Part shown: one piece after another, positions 21,117-32,922 of the stretch
How the letters are laid out: each line of letters starts with the position of its first letter
Numbering within the stretch: position 1 is the stretch's first letter
NCBI GenBank assembly: GCA_963854835.1
Contig: OY978530.1
Coordinates: 5,786,001 to 5,850,000 of the forward strand
Reading direction: 5' to 3'
Source of the DNA: Megamerina dolium
Lineage: Eukaryota > Arthropoda > Insecta > Diptera > Megamerinidae
DNA length: 64,000 nt
Position numbers and translations under genes: made by a program
Notes under the pieces: model-generated
Databases searched by the model: none
The model's input: only the letters and a program-made list of their open reading frames with translations
What the model was told of the DNA's origin: nothing

Positions 21117-23924
21117 TTATACTTCCCCTCGATATGGCGCAAGTCGCTCCAAGTGCACTACTTTAAACTTTGCTCTTTTATTCCAGGCACGTTGAATGCG
21201 ATACACTACGTCATTTATCTTTGCTATAATCTCATATGGTCCTTCCCAATGAGTCTGTAGTTTAGGAGACAGGCCTTTCTTTCGTTGTGGATTATGAAGC
21301 ATTACAAGCTCTCCTTCATAGAACCCTTTTGAATTTGCTTTCAAGTCATACCTGGCCTTCATCTTATCGCTTATCATCTGCGACCGCTCTCTGATGAACC
21401 GATGTACTTCATCCAACTGTTCCCGCTTTTCGCTAGTATAATTACCTTCGGCTGATCTCGTTGGTGTTACGACTCCAAATTTTAAATCAGCTGGCAGTCT
21501 TAACTCGTTTCCAAAAATTGCCATTGCCGGTGTAGTAGCCGTCGTATCATGTTGTGCGCATCGATATGCCATGAGGAACATTGGTATATGTACATCCCAG
21601 TCTCTTTGGTATTTATCTACGACTTTTCTCAAATATTCCTCCAAGGTACGGTTAAATCGTTCTACCATGCCATCAGATTGTGGATGCAAAGGTGTTGTAC
21701 GAGTTTTGTATATACCCAGCATACGGCATATCTCTTGGAATACAACTGATTCGAAATTTCGACCTTGGTCTGAGTGTAACTCCATCGGTACACCAAAACG
21801 AGTAACCCATTGGTTGACGAATACATCCGCAACTGTACTAGCTTCCTGATTTGGAATGGGGTATACTTCAGGCCATTTACTGAAGTAATCTATAACCACC
21901 AGAACATACTTGTTTCCTGCGTTGCTTATTGGAAATGGCCCAGCTATGTCCATAGCAATTCGCTCAAATGGAGCACCCACGGTGTATTGGTGCATCTTAC
22001 CTCGACTTTTCTTAGTGGGACCTTTGGCCATTGCACATTGCTTACATTTCCGAATCCAATCAGCGACATGGTCATGACATCCAACCCAATAAAATCGGTT
22101 CTTTATTTTCTCGACGGTTTTGGTGATTCCCAAATGCCCTCCACTGGAGGCATTGTGATACTCAGCTATCACTTCATTTATTCTTGCCTTGGGTACCACT
22201 AGAAGATCATAAGTGATTTTTCCATCTTCACTTTCCCATGTTCGGAATAAACATCCGTCTCGTAAGTGCAGGCTTTGCCACTGCGCCCAGTATGCCTTCG
22301 TTATTGGACTCTCATTAGCCATTTCTTGCCAATCTGTACGTATGCCCTGCTCCTTATATTCCATAATCTTTGCGAGATCTGGGTCGTTCCGCTGATCTTC
22401 TTGAACTCGTTCGGTTTTCCATGACTCTTCCGACAATACATTCGTAAGACGTAGGTTAACAATGTGATTCTGGTTTCTTTCCCGAGAACAATGTTTACTA
22501 TCTACGGTGCAAGTACGACGATATGGAGTATAAGCTTTACTACGATGAATGACATCACGATCGTCCTTTCGTTGTCCTGATGAATTCGATCTTTGTTGCT
22601 TGTGTCGTAGACGACAATTCCGCGCCATGTGTCCTCTTCGATGGCATATGAAGCACTTACCGGCAAATTTATTTTTGCGTTGATTCCTTGTTCTACCTTT
22701 AGGCTGCACTACAGATTTGAATGCTTGACACACTACTTCAACCAGATCTGTTGTTTCTGTTTCTAATCGGCGTACCCGTGGCATTGGTCGACACATCAAA
22801 CTGGCGGCTTCAAACGTCAAGGCACTACTGACTGTTTCGGCATAAGTATTCCTGGGTGACATGACTAGGGCACGCTTTGTCTCTCCATCACGTATGCCAT
22901 CTATGAATGCCTCTATTTTTATTTTTTCGACGAACTCTTCCGAATTACCGGAGAACGCTAGATGACATAAGCGCTCAATATCGGAAGCGAATTCCTGAAG
23001 GCTCTCATTACTCCGTTGCACTCGCGATCTCAATTCCACTCGATGTAATTGACTCTTGTATTCATTTCCATATTTTCGCTGGAGTGTGTCCATCAGTGAC
23101 TGATAGCTACCACGATCTTTCTCTGGAATCATCTGTAACACCTCGGAAGCATTACCTTTTAATGCGACTATTAAAGCAGCAGTCTTGTCGCTATCATCCC
23201 ATTGATTCTTCGAAGCTGTTGTCTCGAATTGAAGCTTGAAGATATTGAATGGCGTGCTTCCGTCAAATGTTGGTGGCTTTAGTTTGATTGTGCTTGAATC
23301 TCGAATCACTGATGTGGCTGGTCCATTTATTTTTAGTTGGTTGAGATCATGCTGTAATTTCTCGAACTTATCTTCCAAATCATCTACATGTTCCTTTAAA
23401 TCCGTGACCTTTTCATTAATGGTTCCGGAAATTTCCTGAAATCTAAGTTCAATTCCTTTTTGTAGATTTTCGATGACGTGTTCTTGGCGAGCCGAATGTT
23501 CTTGAATTTCCATACGCAAATCACTAATAACGCCCTCTTGGCGAGACGAACCTTCTTGAATTTCCATACGCAATTCAGCCGAATGTTCTTGAAGCTTGGA
23601 GTCAATTGTTTTCTGGAACTCTCCCATAGCGTTTTCTTGGCGAGACGCATTTTCTTGTAGCTGTTGTTTCTGCTGTTGCATCATGGTTTTCATGAAATCC
23701 ATGAGTTGACCACTCGAATCTATTTTGCTCTCTTCCTCAGCGTGCACAACTGCTTGTATATCGGCTTCCTCGAAGAACTCATGTTCTTCTACATTAATTC
23801 CCTTAGCCTCCATAGCTTGCCTCAGCCTCACCAGCAGTTCCGCCTTTGCACCTGATGACGATAGATTCATCTCTACCAACAGCTTTTTAAGCTGGTCCAC
23901 TTTTAGTTGGTCAATTTTCACCAT
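21117..23924 (-). CDS. SAP-Gag-CCHC-integrase fusion protein, 935 aa
   Basis: One open frame with this order. A SAP-like DNA-binding motif lies at residues about 5-40 (KVDQLKKLLVEMNLSSSGAK). Glutamine- and glutamate-rich heptad-like repeats (about 80-200; LQEHSARQE recurs) are probably coiled coil. A Gag core spans about 215-400 and a zinc knuckle CFICHRRGHMARNC lies near 424. An H-H-C-C integrase finger (YHNASSGGHLG...CKQC) spans about 585-630. The DDE core follows, with D in MDIAGPFP (~659), D in HSDQG (~718) and E in MVERFNRT (~754); D to E is 35 residues. A chromatin-side tail ends in HLERLAPYRGEV. Protease, RT and RNase H are absent, and the join lies near residues 440-470 in frame. The decayed sister at 50.2-53.3 kb keeps those domains, so this looks like an in-frame deletion product. 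It could be a non-autonomous element or a domesticated-type protein; the matched LTRs favour the former. Confidence 0.88.
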   Translation of the reverse strand: MVKIDQLKVDQLKKLLVEMNLSSSGAKAELLVRLRQAMEAKGINVEEHEFFEEADIQAVVHAEEESKIDSSGQLMDFMKTMMQQQKQQLQENASRQENAMGEFQKTIDSKLQEHSAELRMEIQEGSSRQEGVISDLRMEIQEHSARQEHVIENLQKGIELRFQEISGTINEKVTDLKEHVDDLEDKFEKLQHDLNQLKINGPATSVIRDSSTIKLKPPTFDGSTPFNIFKLQFETTASKNQWDDSDKTAALIVALKGNASEVLQMIPEKDRGSYQSLMDTLQRKYGNEYKSQLHRVELRSRVQRSNESLQEFASDIERLCHLAFSGNSEEFVEKIKIEAFIDGIRDGETKRALVMSPRNTYAETVSSALTFEAASLMCRPMPRVRRLETETTDLVEVVCQAFKSVVQPKGRTRNQRKNKFAGKCFICHRRGHMARNCRLRHKQQRSNSSGQRKDDRDVIHRSKAYTPYRRTCTVDSKHCSRERNQNHIVNLRLTNVLSEESWKTERVQEDQRNDPDLAKIMEYKEQGIRTDWQEMANESPITKAYWAQWQSLHLRDGCLFRTWESEDGKITYDLLVVPKARINEVIAEYHNASSGGHLGITKTVEKIKNRFYWVGCHDHVADWIRKCKQCAMAKGPTKKSRGKMHQYTVGAPFERIAMDIAGPFPISNAGNKYVLVVIDYFSKWPEVYPIPNQEASTVADVFVNQWVTRFGVPMELHSDQGRNFESVVFQEICRMLGIYKTRTTPLHPQSDGMVERFNRTLEEYLRKVVDKYQRDWDVHIPMFLMAYRCAQHDTTATTPAMAIFGNELRLPADLKFGVVTPTRSAEGNYTSEKREQLDEVHRFIRERSQMISDKMKARYDLKANSKGFYEGELVMLHNPQRKKGLSPKLQTHWEGPYEIIAKINDVVYRIQRAWNKRAKFKVVHLERLAPYRGEV

Positions 23925-23933
23925 CTTTACAGA

Positions 23934-23951
23934 ATCCCACTTCTGACACCA
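23934..23951 (-). promoter_or_regulatory. Primer-binding site, tRNA-Leu type
   Basis: The plus strand reads TCCCACTTCTGACACCA, which looks like the 3' end of a leucine tRNA including CCA, two bases inside the right LTR. This is where a tRNA would prime minus-strand synthesis. The tRNA match is from memory of leucine tRNA acceptor and T arms. Confidence 0.7.
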
Positions 23952-23953
23952 AT

Positions 23954-24391
23954 TGTTACGTTTTTATTCTGTGAACGTTTAATTCTATTTGAATTACCTT
24001 GTTCGATCACTGGATTCTGTTAATGATAACTGCAACACTTATTTTATACAACTATATACAGCAACAATTTATTTAATAAACTCTATTTACAATCAACTCT
24101 GTTTATAATCAACTATTTACAATAACACTTTAATGTACTAGCAACTTTTGCCTCTGTATAGATGTTTGCGCATTCACGTTCGGAATTCGATTGATTTCAA
24201 TTCTCAACACTGGCTCTATTTATACTCTGTTGGCAACACCCCAGAATCTTCCTTTATCGAGATTCTTCTCTTCCTTTCTCGTTGGCTTGTTCTGGTTATC
24301 GCTTATTTCTTTTTGTTGACATTCGTTTCGATGCTGCCAATAGAGTCAGTCACAATAGTGATGAGTAATCAACGTGATTATAAACGTAACA
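23954..24391 (-). repeat. 5' LTR of the Gag-integrase element
   Basis: Matches the left LTR base for base from TGTTACG to AGTAATCAAC. The last about 18 bp (GTGATTATAAACGTAACA) differ from the left copy but still end in a TAACA-type terminus, an exact mirror of the left edge TGTTACG. No clear 4-6 bp target duplication could be read against the left flank. Confidence 0.8.
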
Positions 24392-24579
24392 GTATCATGC
24401 TCCACGGCCGTGATCAGCAGCTCGACTGCTAGTGTGGGAGCATGGTACGTAACTCAAGCAGATGTTATGGAGTTCCACTTTCACGGCCGCGTGTGTATGA
24501 AATATTTGCAAAAATAATATTTCGTACAAAAGTTTAATCACATGCTTCGTGATGGGTAAGTAAATGAAACATATATTAA
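24392..24579. other. Short unassigned spacer
   Basis: Contains a loose inverted repeat (CATGCTCC and GGGAGCATG, near 24397-24446) but no gene. Confidence 0.4.
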
Positions 24580-24676
24580 AAAAAAAATTTGTGGCACTTA
24601 AAGCCCCGAAGGTCTCATTGGCCGAGCTTCTCTTCCATTACTGTTGTGGATGTTAAATTTTGAACAGTATTAAACG
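24580..24676 (-). repeat. SINE 3' fragment (copy 7)
   Basis: Contains only the 3' part of the SINE: the A-rich tail, TGTGGCACTTAAAGCCC, and the body up to the TTAAATTTTGAACAGTATTA region. It ends abruptly where RTE copy C begins, so the RTE probably landed in or next to a SINE. Confidence 0.7.
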
Positions 24677-27600
24677 GGTGGTCTGGTGGTGTTTTCGCAA
24701 GGTAACGTGTCTAATTGCCTCAACCGGGTGGGGCTAGCGTAATCCTTATTGAACTCATCGCAAGTCAACTCACTGGATGTCATGTAGTTTGATCTGAGCG
24801 CTATGTGATGATACCTTTATTTGTTAAAGAGGGGTAGTCATGTAGCTTGCTCTGCTTACTATGTGATGGCGCCTTCAGTATTAATGGGGGCCCTCCACGT
24901 GGCGACCACCGAGCAACGTTCTCCTGGTACCCGCTGGGTGGCGACTGAAGTGAGTGGCGAAAATCTCCTCGGTTAGAGGTTGTGCGTTGGGTTTGAGACC
25001 CACCACATAAAAAATCTCCCCAATGAAAAAAACAGCAATGCCTCGGATAAGGACTACCGGATAAGGACTACTACTATTGTTGATGACCCCTGCCAACGAA
25101 AAAAGGACCACGATTTACGGATATGCACCTGGAATTTCCGGTCCCTTTATAGGGAGGGTGCCTCTATCCAGCTGGTTGATGTCCTCGAGAAATACAGAGC
25201 TGACATCACCCGCTCTCCAGGAAATGCGATGGACGGGACAGGGCTGCTCCAACAGAGCGTCCTGTGACATATACTACAGTTGCCATGCTGAAAGGCACGA
25301 ATTAGGATGTGGATTTTTTGTCAGTAAGAGACTACGACATCTTGTCTCACATTCCACTCCTGTGAACGAGCGGCTGGCCACAATACGCATCAAGGCAAAA
25401 TTCGTCAACGTCAGCTTTATATGTGCCCACGCTAAGACGGATGAGAAGGACAATGTGACCAAGGAGAGCTTCTTTCAGCGCCTCAAAGAAGCTTATGACC
25501 CCTGCCCCCGCCACGATATCAAAATCATGCTTGGCGGCTTTAATGCTAGGGTGAGCAAGGAAAGCACCTTTGGTCCAACTGCCGGAAAATTCAGCCTCCA
25601 CCAGAACACCTCCGCTGATCGACTTCGCCGCAGCACGAAACATGGTAATTGGTGGTACCAGATTCCAGCATCTCGACATCCACAAAGCGACATGAATGTC
25701 TCCAGATCATCGTACAAGAAACCAAATTGATCATGTGGTGATTGACGGAAGGCATGCTTCCAGTGTGATGGAAGCGAAATTGATTTGTGGTGCCAACATC
25801 GACTCGGATTACTACCTTGTTACTGCTAAGGTACGCACACGTTTATGTGTCGCAAATAACAAGAGAACTCACACACAAAGAAAGCTCGACGTCAGTAAGC
25901 TGCGATCACCAGAGACAGCAGATGCATTTGCCACTCGACTATCGGATCTGCTTATGCAGAACATTCTCCCACTTGATGATACATACGCACGGTGGACACA
26001 TATATCCCACTCCATGACTACTCCTGCCGAGGAGGTATTCGATTATTGCCGGCCTCTAAAGAATGAGTGGTATGATCAGGAGTGTCGCGACGCTACCGCA
26101 GAGAAAGACGCCGCCTACAGAAAAACCCTGCGTGCAGGCGTAACGCGAGCTGTTAAGGAGCGGTATAGAGAGAAAAGGAGTGCAGAGAGACGTCTTTTCA
26201 GGCGCAAGAAGAGGGAGCTAGAAAGCCGCGAGTGTGACGAGATAGAGATGTGTTCCGACAAGAATGAGAATCGAAAATTCTTCGAACAGATCAAGCGCCT
26301 GAGTGGCGTTTTAAATCCCGGAGCCTCTTCTTGTCGTGATGGAACTGGGATTCTGGTTACAGATGTCCAGAGTGTACTGAGCCTATGGAGGAAACACTTC
26401 TCCAAGTTACTGAATGGCGATGCTACGAACAATTCCGCCAGTGGAGAAGATTGCCCGATAACCCCGATTACAGATGATGGTGTTGATGTTCCACCACCCG
26501 ACTATGACGAGGTCGAAACAGCGATTTTAAGGCTGAAGAACAACAGAGCTGCAGATGCTGATGGCCTGCCTGCTGAGTTGTTTAAGACCGGAGGCTATGA
26601 GCTGCTCGCCTGCATGCACCAGCTCATAAGCAGAATATGGTCGGATGAAAGCATGCCTGATGATTGGAGGCTCAGTGTTCTCTGTCCCATACATAAAAAG
26701 GAGACCCACAATCTGCGCCAACTACCGTGGAATAAGTCTCCTGAGCATCGCATACAAGGTTCTATTGAGCGTACTGTGTGAAAGGTTGAAGTCTATGCTC
26801 AACAACCTTATTGTACCTTATCAGTTTGGCTTCAGACCTGGTAAATCTACCATCGACCAAATTTTCACACTGCGCCTAATCCTGGAGAAGACCCAAGAAA
26901 AACAGATCTACACACACCACCTACTTGTTGACTATAAAGCCGCTTTCGACAGTCCGGTAAGGGATTACCTTTATGCAACAATGTCTGAGTTCGGTATTCC
27001 TGCAAAGCTCATTCGACTTTCTAGAATGACACTGCATGACTCCTGTTGTGCAGTGAAAATTGGGAAGGACCTCTCCGCACCGTTTAATACCGAACGGGGT
27101 TTCAGACAAGGTGATTCGTTATCATGCGACTTCTTCAATCTTATTATGGAGAAAATAGTACGAGCTGCTAATCTATGACATAATGGCACTATCTTCAACA
27201 AAAGTGTCATGCTGTTAGCGTATGCCGACGATATTGACACAATCGGCATGAACACGCGAGCAGTCAGTGCAGCATTCTCAGAGTTGGAAAGAGAGTCGCG
27301 TCGGATGGGTCTTACGGTGAACGAGGGCAAGACGAAGCATCTAGTGTCAATAAACATAGAGTCCCGGCGTCTTGGATAACACGTCACTGTTGACAACTAC
27401 GCTTTTGAAGTAGTAAGGGACTTTGTCTATTTTGGAACCAGCATTAACAGCAGTAATGACGTCAGCCTGGAGATCATGCATAGGTGTTACTTTGGACTGA
27501 GTAAGCAATTGAGAAGTCGAGCCCTCTCTCGAAGAACGAAAACTACACTCTACAAGTCTCTCATCATGCCTGTCCTAACATATGGCGCTGAAACCTGGAC

Positions 27601-27797
27601 AATTTTCACCTCGGATGAGGGAATGCTTGGGGTTTTCGAGAGAAAAGTCCTACAGAGGATCTTTGGACCTATTTGCGTTGGTGGCGAGTACCGAATAAGG
27701 TACAACCATGAGCTATACGAGCTGTATGCCGATATTGACATAGTAAAGCGCATCAAAATCCAGCGGCTGCGCTGGCTAGGTCGTGTCGAGCGAATGG
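24677..27797 (+). pseudogene. RTE-type LINE, copy C (full 5' end, 3' truncated, broken)
   Basis: The 5' end matches copy B (GTGGTCTGGTGGTGTTTTCG) and keeps the leader with the 30-codon upstream ORF. The endonuclease (25077-25730) is in mixed frames. 25696-26781 reads the linker and the first RT part, 26645-27178 reads the RT with VDYKAAFDS and GDSLSCDFF, and 27476-27967 reads the C-terminal domain. A TGA interrupts just before the YADD region (27175-27177). It stops at about 27797, about 20 codons before the normal end, and abuts a Jockey fragment. There are several frameshifts and stops, so it is inactive, but it lacks the 17-bp deletion seen in copies D and E. Confidence 0.88.
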
Positions 27798-28200
27798 AAT
27801 ACACGATATTATCGATCATGTGGTTTGAAGGAAGTGGTACATCTTTTGTGTACAGGAGATACAGAAGGGGACCAAGGATGCTTTCTTGCGGCACCATCAT
27901 TTATTTCTTCGAAATTGGAATACTCGTTTCCTTGTTTCACGCGAAAGTAGCATTTAGATATACATGACTTCATAAGAGCACTGTATTGGAGTGGAAGGCA
28001 AGAGTTAAATTTATGGATTAGGCCTTCATGTTTGTGGTGCATCCAAGAAGACTGCTGAGTAAACGTTTTTTTCCTTCAATGATTTTTCTATTTCTGCTTG
28101 TGATTCTGTGTACCTGCCAATCTTGTGAGCAAGACCTTTGCCATTCACTTGGACTTCACCGAGTCCACTCCTCATGTGTTTAATGCCCTCTCTACCACCC
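27798..28200 (-). pseudogene. Jockey-type LINE RT fragment
   Basis: Minus-strand frames read SAVFLDAPQT, WHEGLIHKFNSCLPLQYSAL, YFRVKQGNEYSNFEEIN and, in another frame, SILGPLLYLLYTKDVPLPSN. These are the fingers and palm of a Jockey-clade reverse transcriptase just before the FADD motif. It is cut at 27797 exactly where RTE copy C ends. Two or more frameshifts. The Jockey tail at 31.4-32.2 kb starts near the point where this one stops and may belong to a related family. Confidence 0.75.
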
Positions 28201-28712
28201 CATGTGAAGCGTTATCGAAGCCTTATATTTATCAAAAAAAGCTCATGTAGCTATATCTTTGTCATCTAGTGGCTTCTGCACTAGATCTTCTAAGCTCTTG
28301 AGAGCAGTCTCTGTTGATTTTTTCGCGTTGTATGCATGTTAACTGGGGTGCAATGGCAGCTGGCGTAAGATTCCGCATCTTATATAATTGTTTACAGCTT
28401 CTCCATGAGTTTTTCACATGATAGATGTGGAATTTTTTATTAAGAAGGGTAATATTTCCTTCTGCGTTTCCGTTCCTGGTGACTTGAAAGGTTGAAAGGT
28501 GTTTAATGGGCTTTCAAGTCTGTCCACGGATCTGATTTCCACTGTTAATTTCCTGGTTCCAGCGTTGGGTTTGTTTGATCGAAACTTAGATCGACTGATC
28601 TCTTCTGTAATACATTCTGGAAAATGCGTCCTTAATAACAGCTGTTCCTATTCTAGATTGTTTGTGGTATACTTACCATATTCAATTTTTAGAGAACTAA
28701 AGATTAAGATGT
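28201..28712. other. Unassigned spacer
   Basis: Minus-strand frames show short plausible coding patches (for example NITLLNKKFHIYHVKN) with stops between them. They could be an old transposon or gene remnant, but I do not recognise a family. Confidence 0.35.
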
Positions 28713-29068
28713 GGGTGCCGTAGCTCAGTGGTTAGTGTGTTGCCTTCTGATCTTTAGGTCGTGGTTCAATCCCCAGCTGTTACATAACAAATTTAATAAC
28801 GAAAAGATTTTTCTTTCGAACGGTACCTCCTGTCGGCAAGCAATTGGCAATTCTTCCGACAATAACAACTTGCCATGAAAAAACTTCTAAAAGAACTCTG
28901 TGACAAAGCTCAAAAAAAGTGATGTCACAAGAGTTCTGCCGTACGGAACCGGCTAAAATAAGTAGGTCCCTTCTAATACTGTCCAAAATTTAAGACGCAC
29001 AACAGTAATGGAAGAGAAGCTCGGCCAATGAGACCTTCGGGGCTTTAAGTGCAACATATTTTTTTTTT
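28713..29068 (+). repeat. tRNA-derived SINE, copy 5
   Basis: The head GGGTGCCGTAGCTCAGTGG and the B-box GGTTCAATCCC are well preserved. The tail is a T-run after GTGCAACATA. A flanking duplication of about AAGATTAAG occurs at 28700-28708 and 29069-29077, with an extra copy of the motif just downstream. Confidence 0.85.
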
Positions 29069-29077
29069 AAGATTAAG

Positions 29078-30030
29078 TTTAAGATTAAGAAGAAAAAGAA
29101 AGTGGAGGTACTTTCATAGAAGTTCCTAAAGCTGGTGCATTTTGCCTTTCTTATCTTTTTATTATATTCTATCAGCTTTCTATCACCGATAACAGAAAAA
29201 AATAGCAAAAAAGAAAACAAATCCATTTTCTCTCCTTACATTTTCTCTACTTGTTGTTGTTCTGCATATAAAGGCAACAACAAGACTACTTGGTCTATAT
29301 GCAAAGGGTACCTGCTGTTAATAAGTAGGTACTTATAATTATTGAGGAAGAACAAAAATCCTTTAGCTCACTAAAATTGTTTTCACTTTATTATACATAT
29401 GTAGGCACAACTCTAGTTAAATCTCTTTGTTTAAGTACACGACATAAGCACTGATTTGGTCTGTTATTATAAATATACATACAAATAAGCAACAACAAAA
29501 GTATGTATTGCCTTTTCTATTATATGATCAACTCCCCGTTAGAAAAATTGCTGCTAAGAAGCTTTTAGTTTTTTAATGCCCGAATAAATACCATTTCATT
29601 TCAACCATTGAAGTGAATATTTTATCCGTTAATTTTCCGTAATTCTCTGTTATTGAAGAATTTTCTTCGTTTATGAATTTGACACCGAATTATCAGACAA
29701 CTGCAGCACATATATTATATATACTGAATACTCATATCTGGCACCATTCGTGCAACTTAATTTTGATCGATTTCAATCAATATCCCATTCAACAAGTTAT
29801 TGAAATACAATCCACTTAAATATACATTGGGTTGGAATTACGGTACAATAAATACGCTCATATAAATACCACAAAAAGTTAAATACAAATTCGAATTGAA
29901 TATTTACCCGCTACTACAGTGTTCGCCTTGTTGTTTCCTTTCGTGTTTCTAAAGAATAATCTGCTACATCGAAAGATTATATCCCAGACATTTTTTGGCA
30001 ACCCGATTTGCTTGATTTACGATTCTTTAT
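29078..30030. other. AT-rich region upstream of the BEL gag
   Basis: No ORF. By position it may include the LTR and leader of the BEL element that follows, but I could not identify LTR ends or a primer-binding site. Confidence 0.35.
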
Positions 30031-30135
30031 TCTTCAGCTATTAATCGCTTGAAGGTCAAGACGGAGGAAATAAATGATTTCGATTCATTTTTTGAAGCAC
30101 TTAGCAACGACACCCATAGTACTTTTCCCTTGGAA

Positions 30136-30643
<508 letters not shown>

Positions 30644-31364
30644 TTCCCTTGGAAGTACAAAAAAAAATTCGAAACCCCATGGAGTGAATTTAAAGAGGCG
30701 GATAAAAACATTAATAATGGTCAAATATGGGAAGCATATAGAGAGTGTTACACTTCCTATATCCGATGCCTTTCCAACATCAATGCCTACATACACGATC
30801 TTACAGTTATTATGACCACTCCCGCAATGCTTTTACGGGGATTATGTATATTGGCCGAACTTCAGAGATATGTTTACTGCTTTATATCAAAATAACCCCC
30901 GATTATTACCCGGTGGGAAATTGTATCATTTACTCCAAAAACCCAGTGGGGAACCGCAAGGCATCATTAAATCGACTCCCCTGTCTAATGGTTGCTTCGC
31001 TCTCGTTTGATACAACCTTGAGTGATACGAGAACAAAAGACAACATATTAATATAGAGTTAAAGGCACTTTTCGGTCTACAGTCGGTGAATAACGCAACC
31101 GGGCCCAATCTGAAGCGCGTACAGGCCACCATAAATTATTTCATTACCAATTTGAAGCTCTTGGACGTTATACATACCATTGAGACGCAATTGTTGTATA
31201 TTTGTGTTCCACTAAACTATACAACAGTGATGCAACAGTCCTCCAATGGACTGACGAAAAGTGAACACATATCAAGCCAAGGTTGTCAATATTGTTTGCT
31301 GATTGTGCGGAAAGACACACCCACCAGTATTTCTGAAGTTATAGGTAGATGAGCGCTATAATAT

Positions 31365-32210
31365 AGTTAAAAAGCACAAATTGCAAAATCGACCTTTGCA
31401 GATGATACAGCAATATTGTGCTCCCGCTCTAACCCCATAGAAGCTACTAAACTCCTGCAGACTCATATCGATTCTCTCGAAATCTGGATAGAAAAATGGC
31501 GTATAAAAGTCAATGAATCAAAGAGCGTACATGAGCGTACAGATACATGTCCCCCACTTAAAATTAATGGCCAATCAGTTCCACAATGTTCCTCAACAAA
31601 GTACTTGGGTATTCACCTCGACAGAAGGTTGACCTGGAAAAATCACATAGAGGCAAAGAAAACTCAGATCAAGCTTAAAATTAATCAGTTATGTTGGCTG
31701 ATACACAAAAGATCAAAGTTGAATCTCGAATACAAAGTGCTATTATATAAAGCAATCCTGAAGCCAATTTGGACTTATGGTATTCAGTTTTGGGGCACCG
31801 CATCTCCCTCTAATATCGAAAAATTGCAGCGAATACAATCCAAGTGTCTGCGAATTATTGTAAACGCGCCTTGGTATATGAGGAACGTTAACATCCATCG
31901 AGATTTAAATGTACCCACAATTTCTGAGGAAGTTGAAATGTCTTGCAGAAGCTACATTCAAAAATTACACAGTCATCCTAATCCCCTTGCTAGGCAATTG
32001 TTGCTGAGCACGGGGCATCGTCGATTAAAAAGAAAAGACACACCGAATATGCTGTGAAATTGCTATACCTCGTGACTCAACAAATTGTGATGGAACGTTG
32101 GGAATATCACATAATTTTATTTAGTTTGTAAGATTTGATTACTTATTGTTAGTTTCTAAGTAATTTTTAGAAAGATCCAATAAAAAAGCTTGTTAAAAAA
32201 AAAACAAAAA
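31365..32210 (+). pseudogene. Jockey-type LINE 3' end (5' truncated), nested in BEL
   Basis: From 31382 the frame reads IAKSTFADDTAILCSRSNPIE, so it starts just before the FADD catalytic motif of the RT. It is then open to a TGA at 32055-32057: TKYLGIHLDRRLTWKNHI, YKAILKPIWTYGIQFWGT and LQRIQSKCLRIIVNAPW are typical of the Jockey C-terminal region. An AATAAA signal at 32179 and an A-rich tail end the element at about 32210, where BEL coding resumes with CWLCRKSHHSLLH. The coding part shows no stop, so the insertion is fairly young, but it lacks the endonuclease and most of the RT. Confidence 0.85.
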
Positions 32211-32794
32211 ATGTTGGCTGTGTAGAAAAAGCCATCATTCATTGCTACATCTCCTGGAGAATGCATCTAGGTCCCCTTACGAACAAGCTCCAGCGTCAAC
32301 ATCATCTGGGGCATCAAAGGAACGATCGCGTCAATCGTTTTCATTTCAGCTGCAATCCGTTGCAAGCGAAACACACCATACCGCTTTCGACAGTGCAAGC
32401 CTCCCAACTAGAAACTATACAGTGCTACTTGGAACGGCACTTATACACCTCCGGTACCACAACACTACTTTTACAGCTCGTGCATTAATAGACTTAGACT
32501 TAGGAATAGACTGTGCCTCCCTGTTTGCAATCTTCGGAAAGAAGTAACTGGCCTAAACGAGGTATTTACTGCTCATTCGTCAAAGATGCGTTCTTTGGTG
32601 ATCGTATCCCCAATTGACCCTAACTTTTCAGTGAATGTGGATGCTTTCGTACGAAAGAAGCTTATTTGAAAATTGCCTTCTTGCCCACCATCTGCTAACT
32701 TACGTACGGAATCGATGGTTTACGGGTGGCGGATGAGGACCTACACAGAAGTTCTCCTGTGGATCTGGTGTTAGGTAGTAACATCTAAAAAAAT
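32211..32794 (+). pseudogene. BEL gag zinc-knuckle and protease remnant (copy 1)
   Basis: Resumes BEL coding with CWLCRKSHHSLLHLLENASR, a C-x2-C-type knuckle, then a serine-rich linker. The protease start (VLLGTALIHL...ARALIDLDLG) has lost the catalytic D-S/T-G, having D-L-G at best. Frame changes follow; the last recognisable block, DLVLGS, is at about 32763. The same sequence is repeated at 5047-5573. Confidence 0.7.
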
Positions 32795-32922
32795 AAATAA
32801 ATAAATATGTGGCACTTAAAGCTCCGAAGAGCTCATTGGCCTAGCTTTTCTTCCAGTACTGTTGTGCGTGTTAAATTTTGGACAGTATTAGAAGGGACCT
32901 ACATAGTTTAGCCGGTTCCGAA
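32795..32922 (-). repeat. SINE fragment (copy 3)
   Basis: The tail (AAATAAATAAATAAAT) and first 115 bp of the SINE 3' part, ending at AGCCGGTTCCGAA, where BEL sequence resumes. The junction with BEL on the left is the same as in the 5.57-kb copy. Confidence 0.75.

Larger units (their letters stand above)
20642..24391 (-). mobile_element. Young Ty3/gypsy LTR element lacking PR-RT-RNase H
   Basis: About 3.75 kb with two direct LTRs (20642-21078 and 23954-24391). A primer-binding site lies next to the right LTR, a polypurine tract next to the left LTR, and one uninterrupted 935-codon ORF between them. The LTRs look identical over about 419 bp, which implies a recent insertion. A normal relative needs protease, reverse transcriptase and RNase H, which are absent here, so it must depend on other elements to copy itself. 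Confidence 0.85.

Noticed and set aside
22907..23239. Plus-strand ORFs across the Gag-integrase gene
   Set aside because: Antisense shadows of the 935-codon minus-strand ORF.
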